Shown: positions 25,332 to 32,970 of the stretch, piece after piece | Layout of the letters: each line of letters opens with the position of its first letter | Position numbering within the stretch: position 1 is the stretch's first letter | Origin: DASQFQ01 sp039934455 | GTDB lineage: Bacteria > Actinomycetota > Thermoleophilia > Solirubrobacterales > Solirubrobacteraceae | Direction of reading: 5' to 3' | Length of the DNA: 64,000 bases | Assembly: GCA_039934455.1 (NCBI GenBank) | Contig: JBDTMF010000001.1 | Span: forward strand, 15,205 to 79,204 | Program-made: the position numbers and the translations under genes | Notes under the pieces: generated by a model | What the model was told of the DNA's origin: nothing | Seen by the model: the letters and a program-made list of their open reading frames with translations, nothing else | Databases searched by the model: none

Positions 25332-25878
25332 TGGCGCGACGGATGACGATCTGGTCTTCCTCGATGCTGACCTCGACGGGGCGGTGGCCCGCCCAGTGCT
25401 CAGCGTAGGTCGGGTTGTCCTCGACCGCGGGATCGAGCCACAGGCCGTAGCCCTCCTCGCCGTGGTCGAAGGTACCCTCGAACGATCCTGAGGCGTCCTC
25501 GCGGCGGGTGCGGCCCCCGCGGCGGGCGCGCTTCTTGGGCGCGGGCTTCTTCTCGTCGTCGTCCTCGTCGGGCTCGGCGTCCTCGTCGGCGGCGCGCTTG
25601 GCGGCCTCCTCGGCGAACTTGGCCTCCTCCTCGGCGCGACGCGCCGCCTCGGCCTCGAGCTCGGCGGCGATCGCGGCGTCGTCTTCGGCGCGGAGGTCGA
25701 CCTCCTCGATCGGCTCGCCGGCGCTGTCGCCGTCGGCCTCGAGCTCGTTCTCGCGCTTGAAGGACTGGATCTGCTGCACGGTGACTTCGAGCTGGTGGGC
25801 GATCCACGCGTCGGTGCGGCCCTGCCGGACCCACCCGCGGATCTGGTTGAGCTGGGGGCGCAACGATCGACGACTCAT
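25312..25878 (-). CDS. acidic hypothetical protein with N-terminal helix-turn-helix-like segment
   Basis: 188 residues from ATG 25878; a TAGTGT box lies 11 nt upstream (25890-25895), so longer upstream readings are unlikely. N-terminus RSLRPQLNQIRGWVRQGRTD and AWIAHQLEVTVQQIQSFKRE resembles a small helix-turn-helix. The middle is a highly acidic Ala/Glu region with a Lys/Arg patch (KKPAPKKRARRGGRTRRE), and the C-terminus forms a short folded segment (GYGLWLDPAVEDNPTYAEHW; EVSIEEDQIVIRR). I infer a nucleic-acid-associated protein; no family named. Confidence 0.55.
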   Translation of the reverse strand: MSRRSLRPQLNQIRGWVRQGRTDAWIAHQLEVTVQQIQSFKRENELEADGDSAGEPIEEVDLRAEDDAAIAAELEAEAARRAEEEAKFAEEAAKRAADEDAEPDEDDDEKKPAPKKRARRGGRTRREDASGSFEGTFDHGEEGYGLWLDPAVEDNPTYAEHWAGHRPVEVSIEEDQIVIRRASGGDDD

Positions 25879-25933
25879 GGCGGGCCGGGACACTAGCGCA
25901 CGGCCGCGGACGCCAGTCAGGTGCAGGCCCCAT

Positions 25934-25979
25934 TGGCTGTGTGGCGAAACTTCTCTAACCTCGGGACCATCAATGGTCC
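25934..25979 (+). promoter_or_regulatory. candidate csrA promoter with palindrome at the start site
   Basis: TTGGCT (25934-25939), 17 bp, TAACCT (25957-25962), then a perfect palindrome GGACCAT-CA-ATGGTCC at 25964-25979 covering the predicted transcription start. A repressor operator is plausible. This would give csrA a leader of about 90 nt. Inference from consensus only. Confidence 0.35.
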
Positions 25980-26060
25980 GGTGAGAGAATTTTGTTGGGT
26001 GAGGGGAGTATTCGTGGGGTACGGTCAGAACAACGCTCGACTCGGTAGGGAGACGGCGCC

Positions 26061-26297
26061 ATCCTCGTACTGACCCGTAAGTCAAATCAGTCCATCATGA
26101 TCGGCGACGACATCGAGGTGTCGGTCCTGTCGATCATGGGAGAGAAGGTCCGGATCGGCATCCAAGCGCCGAGGGACATCCCCGTGTTCCGGAAAGAGGT
26201 CTACCTGGAGATCCAACAGGAGAACCTCGCGGCCGGTGCCAATGCCCGGGCGGAGGTCGACGACGCGCTCAAGCGGCTGTCGTCGAAGGAAAAGTAG
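26061..26297 (+). CDS. csrA: carbon storage regulator CsrA, apparent ATC start codon
   Basis: 78 residues. The product begins (I/M)LVLTRKSNQSIMIGDD and continues EVSVLSIMGEKVRIGIQAP and VFRKEVYLEIQQEN, the full CsrA fold with both RNA-binding edges (LTRK at the N-terminus; the conserved Arg of the IPVFRKEVY segment). The codon for residue 1 is ATC at 26061, preceded by GGGAG with an 8-nt spacer. An in-frame TAG at 26046 leaves no ATG, GTG or TTG upstream, and starting at ATG 26097 would delete the first RNA-binding strand. CsrA binds GGA motifs in mRNA leaders; GGGAGA overlaps its own Shine-Dalgarno. No flagellar gene or fliW is in the window. Confidence 0.88.
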   Translation: MLVLTRKSNQSIMIGDDIEVSVLSIMGEKVRIGIQAPRDIPVFRKEVYLEIQQENLAAGANARAEVDDALKRLSSKEK

Positions 26298-26327
26298 GCG
26301 CTTCAACTGCGCGAGGGTCCGGATTAG

Positions 26328-26425
26328 GGTTTCGCCTGCCAGGCGAGTCGACTCCGTCTAGGCGTGAGCTTCGGGTCCTTGCCGTTCGGAGGGCTGACTC
26401 CGTCGGACTCGCCTTCGGCGACGTT
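26328..26425 (+). repeat. palindrome-rich short repeat, long copy, between csrA and the next gene
   Basis: 98 bp between csrA and a convergent gene. It contains the same left half (TCGCCTG-C-CAGGCGA palindrome) and right half (CGCCTTCGGCG palindrome) as the copy inside mfd, but GACTCCGTC occurs twice (26350-26358 and 26396-26404) with 37 bp between. The mfd copy equals this one with a single 46-bp unit removed between the direct repeats. It may also act as a bidirectional transcription end for the convergent pair. Confidence 0.75.
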
Positions 26426-26430
26426 GGGTA

Positions 26431-26676
26431 TTAGCCCATCACGTAATACAGCGTCTCGAACATGGCGATCGTCACGATCACCGCGGTCGAGATGAGCGTG
26501 AGCAGGACCAGCCAGAAGCGCAGCGAGCCGCGCTTGTGGGCCTTCTCGCGATGGCGGACGCGGGTACGGCGGATCGCCTGCTGCTGCAGGCGTTCACGGC
26601 GTTCGCGGTCGGACTCGATCTCTTCGACGAACTGCGCCTCGATATCGGCCAGGCTCTGTCGCATGCGCATGGACAA
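26431..26676 (-). CDS. small tail-anchored hypothetical protein
   Basis: 81 residues from TTG 26676 (ATG 26670 and 26664 also possible; a TAAGAT box lies 7 nt before the TTG). A charged, probably coiled N-terminal part (SLADIEAQFVEEIESDRERR and basic RTRVRHREKAHKRG) is followed by one C-terminal membrane helix (RFWLVLLTLISTAVIVTIAM, about 53-72) and a short end. No family named. Ends at the edge of the repeat element. Confidence 0.6.
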   Translation of the reverse strand: MSMRMRQSLADIEAQFVEEIESDRERRERLQQQAIRRTRVRHREKAHKRGSLRFWLVLLTLISTAVIVTIAMFETLYYVMG

Positions 26677-26686
26677 GGCGATGATC

Positions 26687-27235
26687 TTATGACGCCGGAC
26701 AAGCCGACCACAGTCCGCGGCCCGCGCGGCGGGCGGCGGAGGACAGCCGGCGGAAGTCCTCGGCGTGCGCGACGTTGGGCGGGATCGTCAGCGGCACGGC
26801 GTACCCCCGGCGCACCAGGGCGGCGTTGACGAAGCGCCCGTCGCGCGCCCGGTAGACGTAGGCGAGCAGCCGCCCGTAGCGGTCGCGCGCCTCGGCGTCG
26901 AGCACCAGCAGCACCCGCTCGCCGTCGACGAGGCGGTGATTGAACGCGCTGGCGCGCTTGGCGAAGCACTGGACGGGCGTGCCGGGCTTGACCGACTCCG
27001 GGGTGTCGACCCCGATGTAGCGGATCGTCTCGTCCCGGCCGTCGACCTGGACGTGGATGGTGTCGCCGTCGACGACGCGCAGGACCCGGCCGGCCGACCG
27101 CTGCCCGCGCTCGCGCGACCCGCCCGAGTCGTCGCCGGCCGTCGCGGTGTAGACCGCGACGGCGAGCACGACGAGCGCAGCGGTGACGAGCGCTCTGCGC
27201 GAGGCAGGGCGGCCGAGGAGACGGGCGCGCGACAT
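26687..27235 (-). CDS. secreted or membrane-anchored thermonuclease-family nuclease
   Basis: 182 residues. An N-terminal hydrophobic segment (ALVTAALVVLAVAVYTA) serves as signal or anchor. The staphylococcal-nuclease (OB-fold) domain follows: VLRVVDGDTIHVQVDG, the catalytic Arg/Asp region IRYIGVDTPES, EARDRYGRLLAYVY with the second catalytic Arg, and FVNAALVRRGYAVPL. Expected to cut DNA/RNA outside the membrane with Ca. A TAGCTT box lies 9 nt before the ATG (27245-27250). Confidence 0.8.
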   Translation of the reverse strand: MSRARLLGRPASRRALVTAALVVLAVAVYTATAGDDSGGSRERGQRSAGRVLRVVDGDTIHVQVDGRDETIRYIGVDTPESVKPGTPVQCFAKRASAFNHRLVDGERVLLVLDAEARDRYGRLLAYVYRARDGRFVNAALVRRGYAVPLTIPPNVAHAEDFRRLSSAARRAGRGLWSACPAS

Positions 27236-27295
27236 GGGCGCCCGAAGCTACCCGGGCGCCCGGCGCCGCGGGCGAGATGTTGCAGTTTTGGTGCT

Positions 27296-28222
27296 CTAGA
27301 CGCGCGCGGAGGACTCCGCGTCGTCGTAGACCTTGATGAAGCGCAGGTAGTTGTCGGCGACCTGCTCCGCGGCGGCCTTGCGTTCGAGGTCGCCCGCGAG
27401 GAAGCCCTTGAGCGCGTCCCACCAGATCGAGCGGCCGATCGCGAAGCCGATGAAGCCCTCCACCGGCGCGGCCTGCTGCAGCCAGTGGTCGACCTTCTCG
27501 TCGCTCGCGCCCCGGCCGAGCAGGACGGACGTGACGCCCTCGCGCCCCTCGCCCGCCCGTGTCTGGCGGATCAGCATCTCGGCGTCCTCCTGCGCGTCGA
27601 CGCCTTCGATCTTCCAGACGTCGGCCTCGACGCCGTAGTCCTGGATCTGCTCGATCGCGCGCCGCATCAGCTCGGGCCGCAACTCGGCGTCGTAGCGGTC
27701 GGTGTCGCCGCCCACGGACTCGAGTTGGTCGTCCTCGGCGGGCACCAGCAGCTCGAACAGGAACAGGCGGTCGTGCTCGTGCAGCCAGTCGGAGAGTTCC
27801 TTGAGGCGGCTGAGCTGGCGCTCGTTCATCTCCGGGTCGCCGTCTGGGTTCAGACGCACGAGAACCTTCGAGAAGTCCGGGTCGTTGTCCTCGATGTGCT
27901 TGCCGAACTCCGCGTCGTACTGGAAGTCGAAGTCCGGCTGGCCGCTCTTCTCGACCGGCTGGGCGAGCTTGAGCCCGTGCTCCTTGGCGAGCGTCGGGAT
28001 GTCGGAGCCGAACTGCTCGTCGACGAGCACGCCCGTCGCCGCTGCGTCGACGCCGCGCTCGACGGCGATCTCCATGCCCTCGTAGATCAGCTTCTTGGCG
28101 TCGGAGATCGTGTCCGTCTCCTCCGGCGTGGGGTCGCCCTCGATCCCGAACATCTTCGTCTGGAACGAGCCCCGGTGGTCGAAGGCGAGGATGTAGAGCT
28201 TTCCGTTGTAGCCAAGGGCCAT
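27296..28222 (-). CDS. DUF2090 family, class I aldolase-like protein (IolC C-terminal-domain type)
   Basis: 308 residues from ATG 28222, which has AAGGTGG just upstream. Starts with LYILAFDHRGSFQTKMFGI, the hallmark of the DUF2090 domain found at the C-terminus of some IolC proteins and thought to be 2-deoxy-5-keto-gluconate-6-phosphate aldolase-like. Other marks: LVDEQFGSDIPTLAKEHGLK, VLVRLNPDGDPEMNERQL, VWKIEGVDAQEDAEML, and FIGFAIGRSIWWDALKGFLA near the end. No inositol genes are nearby, so the sugar-phosphate substrate is unknown. Confidence 0.75.
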   Translation of the reverse strand: MALGYNGKLYILAFDHRGSFQTKMFGIEGDPTPEETDTISDAKKLIYEGMEIAVERGVDAAATGVLVDEQFGSDIPTLAKEHGLKLAQPVEKSGQPDFDFQYDAEFGKHIEDNDPDFSKVLVRLNPDGDPEMNERQLSRLKELSDWLHEHDRLFLFELLVPAEDDQLESVGGDTDRYDAELRPELMRRAIEQIQDYGVEADVWKIEGVDAQEDAEMLIRQTRAGEGREGVTSVLLGRGASDEKVDHWLQQAAPVEGFIGFAIGRSIWWDALKGFLAGDLERKAAAEQVADNYLRFIKVYDDAESSARV

Positions 28223-28278
28223 GGGAACCACCTTTGTCGGGACTGGGAGACGCGGACAACAGGCTACCCTCCCGCGCC

Positions 28279-29391
28279 GTGGAGCCGAACTTCACCGGCC
28301 CCAGCTACACCATAGGCGTCGAGGAAGAATTGATGATCCTCGACCCGGAGAGCTGGGAGCTGGCCAACGCGATCGAGGGGCTGCTCGAGGACAGCGGCGG
28401 CGACGACACCGGCGATATCAAACCCGAGCTCCACGAGTCCGTGCTCGAGATCGCCACGAAGCCGTGCCAGGACACGCGCGAGGCGGGCACGGAGCTGCGC
28501 GGGCTGCGTCGCCAGGTCGCCGAGGTCGCCGCCCGCCGCGATCTCACGATCGGCTCCGCCGGCACGCACCCGTTCGCACGCTGGGAGGACCAGCGCATCT
28601 CCGCGCGCCCGCGCTACCGCGACCTGATCGAGATGCTCCGCTTCGTCGCGCGCCAGGAGGTCATCTTCGGCCTCCACGTCCACGTCGGGATCGACGACGC
28701 CGACAAGGCCATCCACGTCGCCAACGGGATGCGCGCCCACTGCGGGCTGCTGCTGGCGCTGTCGGCCAACTCGCCCTTCTGGCGCGGCGACGACACGGGG
28801 CTGGCCTCCGCCCGGATGCCGATCTTCCGCCAGTTCCCGCGCGTGGGGATGCCGCCCGCCTACCGGGACTGGGCCGACTTCGAGCGCCGCATCGGCTTCA
28901 TGGTCGACTCGAAGGTGATGGAGGACTACACCTACCTCTGGTACGACGTGCGGCCGCACCCGAACTTCGGAACGGTCGAGATCCGCACGATGGACGCGCA
29001 GACCAGGGTCGAGCACACGCTCGCGCTCGCGGCGCTGATCCAGGCCATGGCCAAGGAGCTCGCCGAGCACTACGAGTCGGGCGAGAAGCTCGCCGACTAC
29101 CCCTACGAGATGCTCGACGAGAACCGCTGGATCGCCGCGCGGCACGGTCTCGACGGCGAGCTCGTCGACCTCCCGAGCTTCGAGCGGGTGGGGGCGAAGG
29201 CGCTCGCGCGGCGCGTCTACGACCGGCTCGCGGAGCACGCGCAGGACCTCGGCTCGGCCGCCGAGCTGGAGGGGATCCTCGACCTGCTCGAGGGCGGCAA
29301 CGGCGCTGCGCGCCAGAAGCTCGTCCACCAGGCCAACCACGACCTCCACGAGGTCGTGCGCGAGATCGCGACGGCCACGCTGGCCGAGTAG
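28279..29391 (+). CDS. carboxylate-amine ligase of the glutamate-cysteine ligase GCS2 (YbdK) family
   Basis: 370 residues from GTG 28279, 8 nt after a TACCCT box; a longer reading from 28234 would overlap the divergent promoter. GCS2 marks: SYTIGVEEELMILDPESWEL at the start, ELHESVLEIATKPC, GSAGTHPFARWEDQ, FGLHVHVGIDDADKAIHVAN and the FGTVEIRTMDAQT strand. YbdK-type enzymes have weak gamma-glutamylcysteine ligase activity; in actinobacteria related EgtA feeds ergothioneine. The true amine acceptor cannot be assigned. Divergent from the DUF2090 gene. Confidence 0.82.
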   Translation: MEPNFTGPSYTIGVEEELMILDPESWELANAIEGLLEDSGGDDTGDIKPELHESVLEIATKPCQDTREAGTELRGLRRQVAEVAARRDLTIGSAGTHPFARWEDQRISARPRYRDLIEMLRFVARQEVIFGLHVHVGIDDADKAIHVANGMRAHCGLLLALSANSPFWRGDDTGLASARMPIFRQFPRVGMPPAYRDWADFERRIGFMVDSKVMEDYTYLWYDVRPHPNFGTVEIRTMDAQTRVEHTLALAALIQAMAKELAEHYESGEKLADYPYEMLDENRWIAARHGLDGELVDLPSFERVGAKALARRVYDRLAEHAQDLGSAAELEGILDLLEGGNGAARQKLVHQANHDLHEVVREIATATLAE

Positions 29392-29437
29392 CGCCAACCT
29401 GCGGGGCGGCCCTTGGGGGGCGCGTAGAATCGCTTCT

Positions 29438-30196
29438 GTGGCCAGCGGACCCGAGCTCTTCGTCGTCTGCAAGAAGTGCAACTCCGAGGTGTCGCCGTAC
29501 ATCACGGAGTGCCCTTACTGCGGCACCCGCCTGCGCAAGCGCGCGCCCAAGCTCGAGAAGGGCGGCGGGCCCCCGCGCGCGGCGCGCCGGCGCGAGCGGC
29601 CGAAGCTCAGCCGCCTGAAGCCCGGCGAGATTCCCGGCGTTCGCGCCGAACACCGGCCGTACGCCACGATCTCGGTCGTCCTCGTCACGGTGCTCGCCTC
29701 GCTGGCCTTCCAGGCCGGCGCCTACGACGCGGTCACGAACGTCGCGCTGCAGGGCCCGATCGACGGCGAGTGGTGGAAGCTCGTCACGACCCTCTTCGTG
29801 TACCTCTCGACCGGCTATGAGGTCGTCGCGCTCGGTGCGATCTTCCTCTTCGGCTGGCTGCTCGAGCGCCGCCACGGAGCGTGGGCGCCGCTGCTCGTCT
29901 TCTTCGTGGGCGGGGCCGCCGGCGCGGCCCTCGTCGTCGGCCTGGACGAAGGCGCCGCCGCGTGGGGAGCCAACTCGTCAGCGCTCGCACTACTCGCCGC
30001 CTGGACCATCCGCGACGTCCTGGCGCGGCGGCGCGGTGAGGAGGACGATGCCGACCTGCTCGGCGTGCTCGCGCTCGCGGTCGTCCTGGTCCTGATCCCG
30101 CTCGTGGCCACGGAGGCCCACTCGCTCGCCGGCCTCGGCGGCGGCGTCGCGGGGATGTTGCTCGGCTTCGTGCTCGCCCGCGTTCCCCAGCGCTAG
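29438..30196 (+). CDS. zinc-ribbon plus rhomboid-like membrane protein
   Basis: 252 residues, GTG start 7 nt after TAGAAT (29425-29430). N-terminal zinc ribbon (VVCKKCNSEVSPYITECPYC, CxxC...CxxC at about 11-30), a basic linker, then about six membrane helices. Rhomboid features: WWKLVTTLFVY after the first helix, GANSSALALLAAW at the site of the usual GxSG nucleophile, and AHSLAGLGGGVAGMLLG at the catalytic His helix. GANS departs from GASG, so protease activity is likely but not certain. Its stop overlaps the end of selD by 4 bp. Confidence 0.7.
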   Translation: MASGPELFVVCKKCNSEVSPYITECPYCGTRLRKRAPKLEKGGGPPRAARRRERPKLSRLKPGEIPGVRAEHRPYATISVVLVTVLASLAFQAGAYDAVTNVALQGPIDGEWWKLVTTLFVYLSTGYEVVALGAIFLFGWLLERRHGAWAPLLVFFVGGAAGAALVVGLDEGAAAWGANSSALALLAAWTIRDVLARRRGEEDDADLLGVLALAVVLVLIPLVATEAHSLAGLGGGVAGMLLGFVLARVPQR

Positions 30197-31197
30197 CGAA
30201 CGCTGATCGTCCCCGGCTCGCCGGCCACGAGCCGGCCGATCGCGGATCCCTCCATCGCGGCGCCCGCCGGGATGGCGGCGAGGAGCCCGCCGCTCGTCAT
30301 CGCGTCGCACAGCAGGCGCCGGCGCGGCTCGGGCACGCTGCCCGCCCAGGTCGTGAAACCCTCCGCGTCCGCGCGGTTGCGCCTGGAGCCGCCCGCGAGC
30401 GCCGCCTCGCCGGCCAGCAGGTCGAGCACGCCGTCGATCGCGGGGACCGCGGCGGCGTCGATCTCGGCGGCGAGGCCGCTCGCCTCCGCCAGCTCGTGCA
30501 GGTGGCCGAGCAGGCCGAAGCCGGTGACGTCGGTGAGCGCGTGCGCGCCGGCATCGCGGGCCTGCTCGGCGCCGCGGTCGTTGAGCGTCGTCATGACCTC
30601 GATCGCGCGTGCTACGAGCGCCGGCTCCGCCAGCCCGCGCTTGATCGCTGTGGCGACGGCGCCGGCGCCGAGCGGCTTGGTCAGCACGAGCGCGTCCCCG
30701 TCGCGCCCGCCGGAGTTCATGAGCACGCGATCGGGATGGACGGTGCCGCAGACGGCGAGCCCGTACTTGGGCTCCGGATCGTCGATCGAGTGGCCGCCGA
30801 CGATGCTCGCGCCGGCGGCGGCGACCGCGTCGGCCCCGCCGCGCAGGATCTCGGCGAGGATCTCCGGCCCGAGCATCGCGAGCGGATAGGCGACGAGGTT
30901 GAGCGCGGAGACCGGGACGCCGCCCATCGCGTAGATGTCCGACAGCGCGTTGGCGGCGGCGATCTGCCCGAACTCGTACGGATCGTCGACGATCGGCGTG
31001 AAGAAGTCGGCGGTCTGCACAATCGCCAGGTCGTCGGTCAGCCGGACGACGCCGGCGTCGTCGGCCGTGTCGGTCGCCACCAGCACGCGCGGGTCCAGCG
31101 AGCGCGGCAGCCCCGCCACGATCGGGCGCAGGTCGGCCGCCGACAGCTTGCATCCGCAGCCGGCGCCGTGGGAGAGGGAGGTGAGGGCGGGCGGCAT
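30193..31197 (-). CDS. selD: selenide, water dikinase
   Basis: 334 residues. SelD makes selenophosphate from selenide and ATP. The N-terminus LSHGAGCGCKLS carries the catalytic Cys and Lys (Cys, not selenocysteine). Mg/ATP contacts are seen in VQTADFFTPIVDDPYEFGQI, ANALSDIYAMGG and GGHSIDDPEPKYGLAV; LTDVTGFGLLGHL marks the second domain. No selA, selB, ybbB or selenoprotein is visible here. Divergent from the gene at 31219. Confidence 0.93.
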   Translation of the reverse strand: MPPALTSLSHGAGCGCKLSAADLRPIVAGLPRSLDPRVLVATDTADDAGVVRLTDDLAIVQTADFFTPIVDDPYEFGQIAAANALSDIYAMGGVPVSALNLVAYPLAMLGPEILAEILRGGADAVAAAGASIVGGHSIDDPEPKYGLAVCGTVHPDRVLMNSGGRDGDALVLTKPLGAGAVATAIKRGLAEPALVARAIEVMTTLNDRGAEQARDAGAHALTDVTGFGLLGHLHELAEASGLAAEIDAAAVPAIDGVLDLLAGEAALAGGSRRNRADAEGFTTWAGSVPEPRRRLLCDAMTSGGLLAAIPAGAAMEGSAIGRLVAGEPGTISVR

Positions 31198-31218
31198 CGC
31201 GACCTATCATGCCCGGCC

Positions 31219-31542
31219 GTGCCGCAGTACACCGACGCGCAGATCGAGGCCGCCATCGCGTCGCTCAGCGAGCCGGGCCGCCTCGAGGAGGCGCAGCGCC
31301 TCGTCGCGAACGCCGCCCCGCAGCTCCAGGGCATCCTCAACCAGGCGCTCGAGTCCGCCGACTGGTTCGGCCCGGCCCACCAGGCCGAGGTCCTCAGGGC
31401 CGCCGGCATCGCCGACCCCGATGAGCGGATGAGCGCCGTGCGGTCGCTGATCGCGGAGGAAACGGGCGTGAGCATGCTGATCGGGGTAGCCGTGGGATAC
31501 GAACTGGCGAACCTGCTGATGGACCCGACCGAAGGAGACTGA
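31219..31542 (+). CDS. hypothetical protein, 107 residues
   Basis: GTG start 8 nt after TATCAT (31205-31210), probably leaderless. Helical protein: YTDAQIEAAIASLSEPGRLE, LVANAAPQLQGILNQALES, FGPAHQAEVLRAAGIADPDE and VSMLIGVAVGYELANLLMD. No known motif. It ends 3 bp before the UPF0173 gene, heading an apparent run with 31546-32932. Confidence 0.55.
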   Translation: MPQYTDAQIEAAIASLSEPGRLEEAQRLVANAAPQLQGILNQALESADWFGPAHQAEVLRAAGIADPDERMSAVRSLIAEETGVSMLIGVAVGYELANLLMDPTEGD

Positions 31543-31545
31543 CCG

Positions 31546-32235
31546 ATGGCAGTGGACATCCGCTTCCTGGCCCACGCGGCCGTGCAGCTCACGTCCGGCG
31601 ACACGACCGTGCTCGTGGACCCGTTCATCACCGGCAACCCGAAGATCACCGTCGAGGCCTCCGAGCTCGAGCCGACCCACATCTTCCTCACGCACGGCCA
31701 CCAGGACCACTACGGCGACACGGTCGAGATCGCCAAGCGCACCGGCGCGACCGTCGTCGCGATCACCGAGATCGCTGCCGAGCTGCAGAGCGAGGAGGGG
31801 CTCGAGAACGTCGTCGATCCGAACCTCGGCGGCACCGTCACCTTCGACTGGGGCTGGGTCAAGCTCGTGCCGGCGTGGCACACCTCGACGACGCCCAGGG
31901 GCCAGGTCAACACGCCCGCCGGGCTGCTGATCAACATCGGCGACACGCTCGTCTACCACGTCGGCGACACCGCGCTGTTCTCCGACCTGCAGCTGATCGG
32001 GCGCCGTGGCGACAAGGTCGACGTCGCGCTCGTGCCGATCGGAGGCCACTACACGATGGACCGCCACGACGCCGTGACCGCGGTCGAGTTCATCGACCCG
32101 TCGGTCGTGATCCCCGTCCACTACGACACCTTCCCGCCGATCGAGACCGACGCCGAGGCCTTCAAGGCCGACGTCGAGTCCCAGACGAGCGCGAAGGTCG
32201 TGATCCTGGCGCCGGGCGAGACGCACTCAGCGTGA
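31546..32235 (+). CDS. UPF0173-type metal-dependent hydrolase (metallo-beta-lactamase fold)
   Basis: 229 residues, GAAGGAG Shine-Dalgarno upstream of the ATG. Metallo-beta-lactamase fold: IRFLAHAAVQLTSGDTTVLV, the metal motif LTHGHQDHYGDTVEIAKRTG (HxHxDH, with Gln where Gly or Ser is usual), the second-shell VPAWHTS, VYHVGDTALFSD with the bridging Asp, and VVIPVHYDTFPP with the last His. The family's physiological substrate is unknown. Overlaps the next gene as GTGA. Confidence 0.85.
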   Translation: MAVDIRFLAHAAVQLTSGDTTVLVDPFITGNPKITVEASELEPTHIFLTHGHQDHYGDTVEIAKRTGATVVAITEIAAELQSEEGLENVVDPNLGGTVTFDWGWVKLVPAWHTSTTPRGQVNTPAGLLINIGDTLVYHVGDTALFSDLQLIGRRGDKVDVALVPIGGHYTMDRHDAVTAVEFIDPSVVIPVHYDTFPPIETDAEAFKADVESQTSAKVVILAPGETHSA

Positions 32236-32507
32236 CCCACGCGATCGTCCTGATCGAGGCCGAGCGGTCGGCGATGCCGTCGCTCGGCGGTGCGCTCGCC
32301 GACCTCGAGGGCGTCGCCGAGGCATACTCCGTGACGGGCGAATGGGACTACGTGGCGATCGTGCGCGTGCGCGAGCCCGACCAGCTCGCGCCCCTGATCA
32401 CCGGCAAGCTCGCGCAGATCGACGGCATCAAGCGCACGTACACGATGGTCGCCTTCGAGGCCTTCTCGGACCACGATCTCGAGGCGCTGTTCTCGATCGG
32501 CGAGTGA
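32232..32507 (+). CDS. stand-alone Lrp/AsnC ligand-binding (RAM) domain protein
   Basis: 91 residues, GTG start overlapping the previous stop. It is a complete RAM-type ferredoxin-like fold without a DNA-binding domain: AIVLIEAERSAMPSLGGALA, LEGVAEAYSVTGEWDYVAIV, RVREPDQLAPLITGKLAQID and GIKRTYTMVAFEAFSDHDLE. Single RAM domains bind amino acids or small effectors and form oligomers. Overlaps the lipoprotein gene by 1 bp (TGATG). Confidence 0.8.
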   Translation: MTHAIVLIEAERSAMPSLGGALADLEGVAEAYSVTGEWDYVAIVRVREPDQLAPLITGKLAQIDGIKRTYTMVAFEAFSDHDLEALFSIGE

Positions 32508-32932
32508 TGCGCGCGCCGGCGGCCGCGCTCGCCGCCTGCCTGTTGGCGGCGGGATGCGGCGGCGGGTCGAAGGAGCGCACCTCGACGCCGACGCCGACGG
32601 CGAACGCGGCCCGCCAGCCGGAGGCACAGCCCGGCGGCGCCGGCGACGAGCAGCCGATCCGCCAGCCGGTGCGGCTGACGGTCGGCGACCACGGCATCAG
32701 GCCGAAGCTGAGCAAGGTGTCCGCGTTCCTGGGCGTCGAGCTCGTCATCCGCAACACGAGCTCCCGCGAGCAGGTCGTCACGCTGCTGCACGCCCGCCCG
32801 CGCCGCGCCGCGACCGTCCCCGCGGGGAGGACGGGCCGCCTCCGGCTCGCCGGCCTGCGTCGCGGCCGCTACATCATCCAGGGTTCCACGGGCGCCCGCG
32901 CGACGCTCGTCTCCTCGCTCGACGAACCCTGA
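32507..32932 (+). CDS. putative lipoprotein with cupredoxin-like domain
   Basis: 141 residues. Lipoprotein signal peptide RAPAAALAACLLAAGCGGG, Thr/Pro/Gln linker, then a small beta domain (VRLTVGDHGIRPKLSKVSAF; VELVIRNTSSREQVVTLLHA; RLRLAGLRRGRYIIQGS). The strand pattern resembles a cupredoxin, but no Cys/Met copper set is visible, so metal binding is doubtful. Last gene of the 31219-32932 run. Confidence 0.6.
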   Translation: MRAPAAALAACLLAAGCGGGSKERTSTPTPTANAARQPEAQPGGAGDEQPIRQPVRLTVGDHGIRPKLSKVSAFLGVELVIRNTSSREQVVTLLHARPRRAATVPAGRTGRLRLAGLRRGRYIIQGSTGARATLVSSLDEP

Positions 32933-32970
32933 GTTGGCCAGCCAGCCAGGCGGTCGGTAGGGTGCGCCGC

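Noticed and set aside
26097..26297. ATG 26097 as the csrA start
   Set aside because: It would remove MLVLTRKSNQSI, which forms the first RNA-binding strand of CsrA and is clearly encoded upstream in frame.
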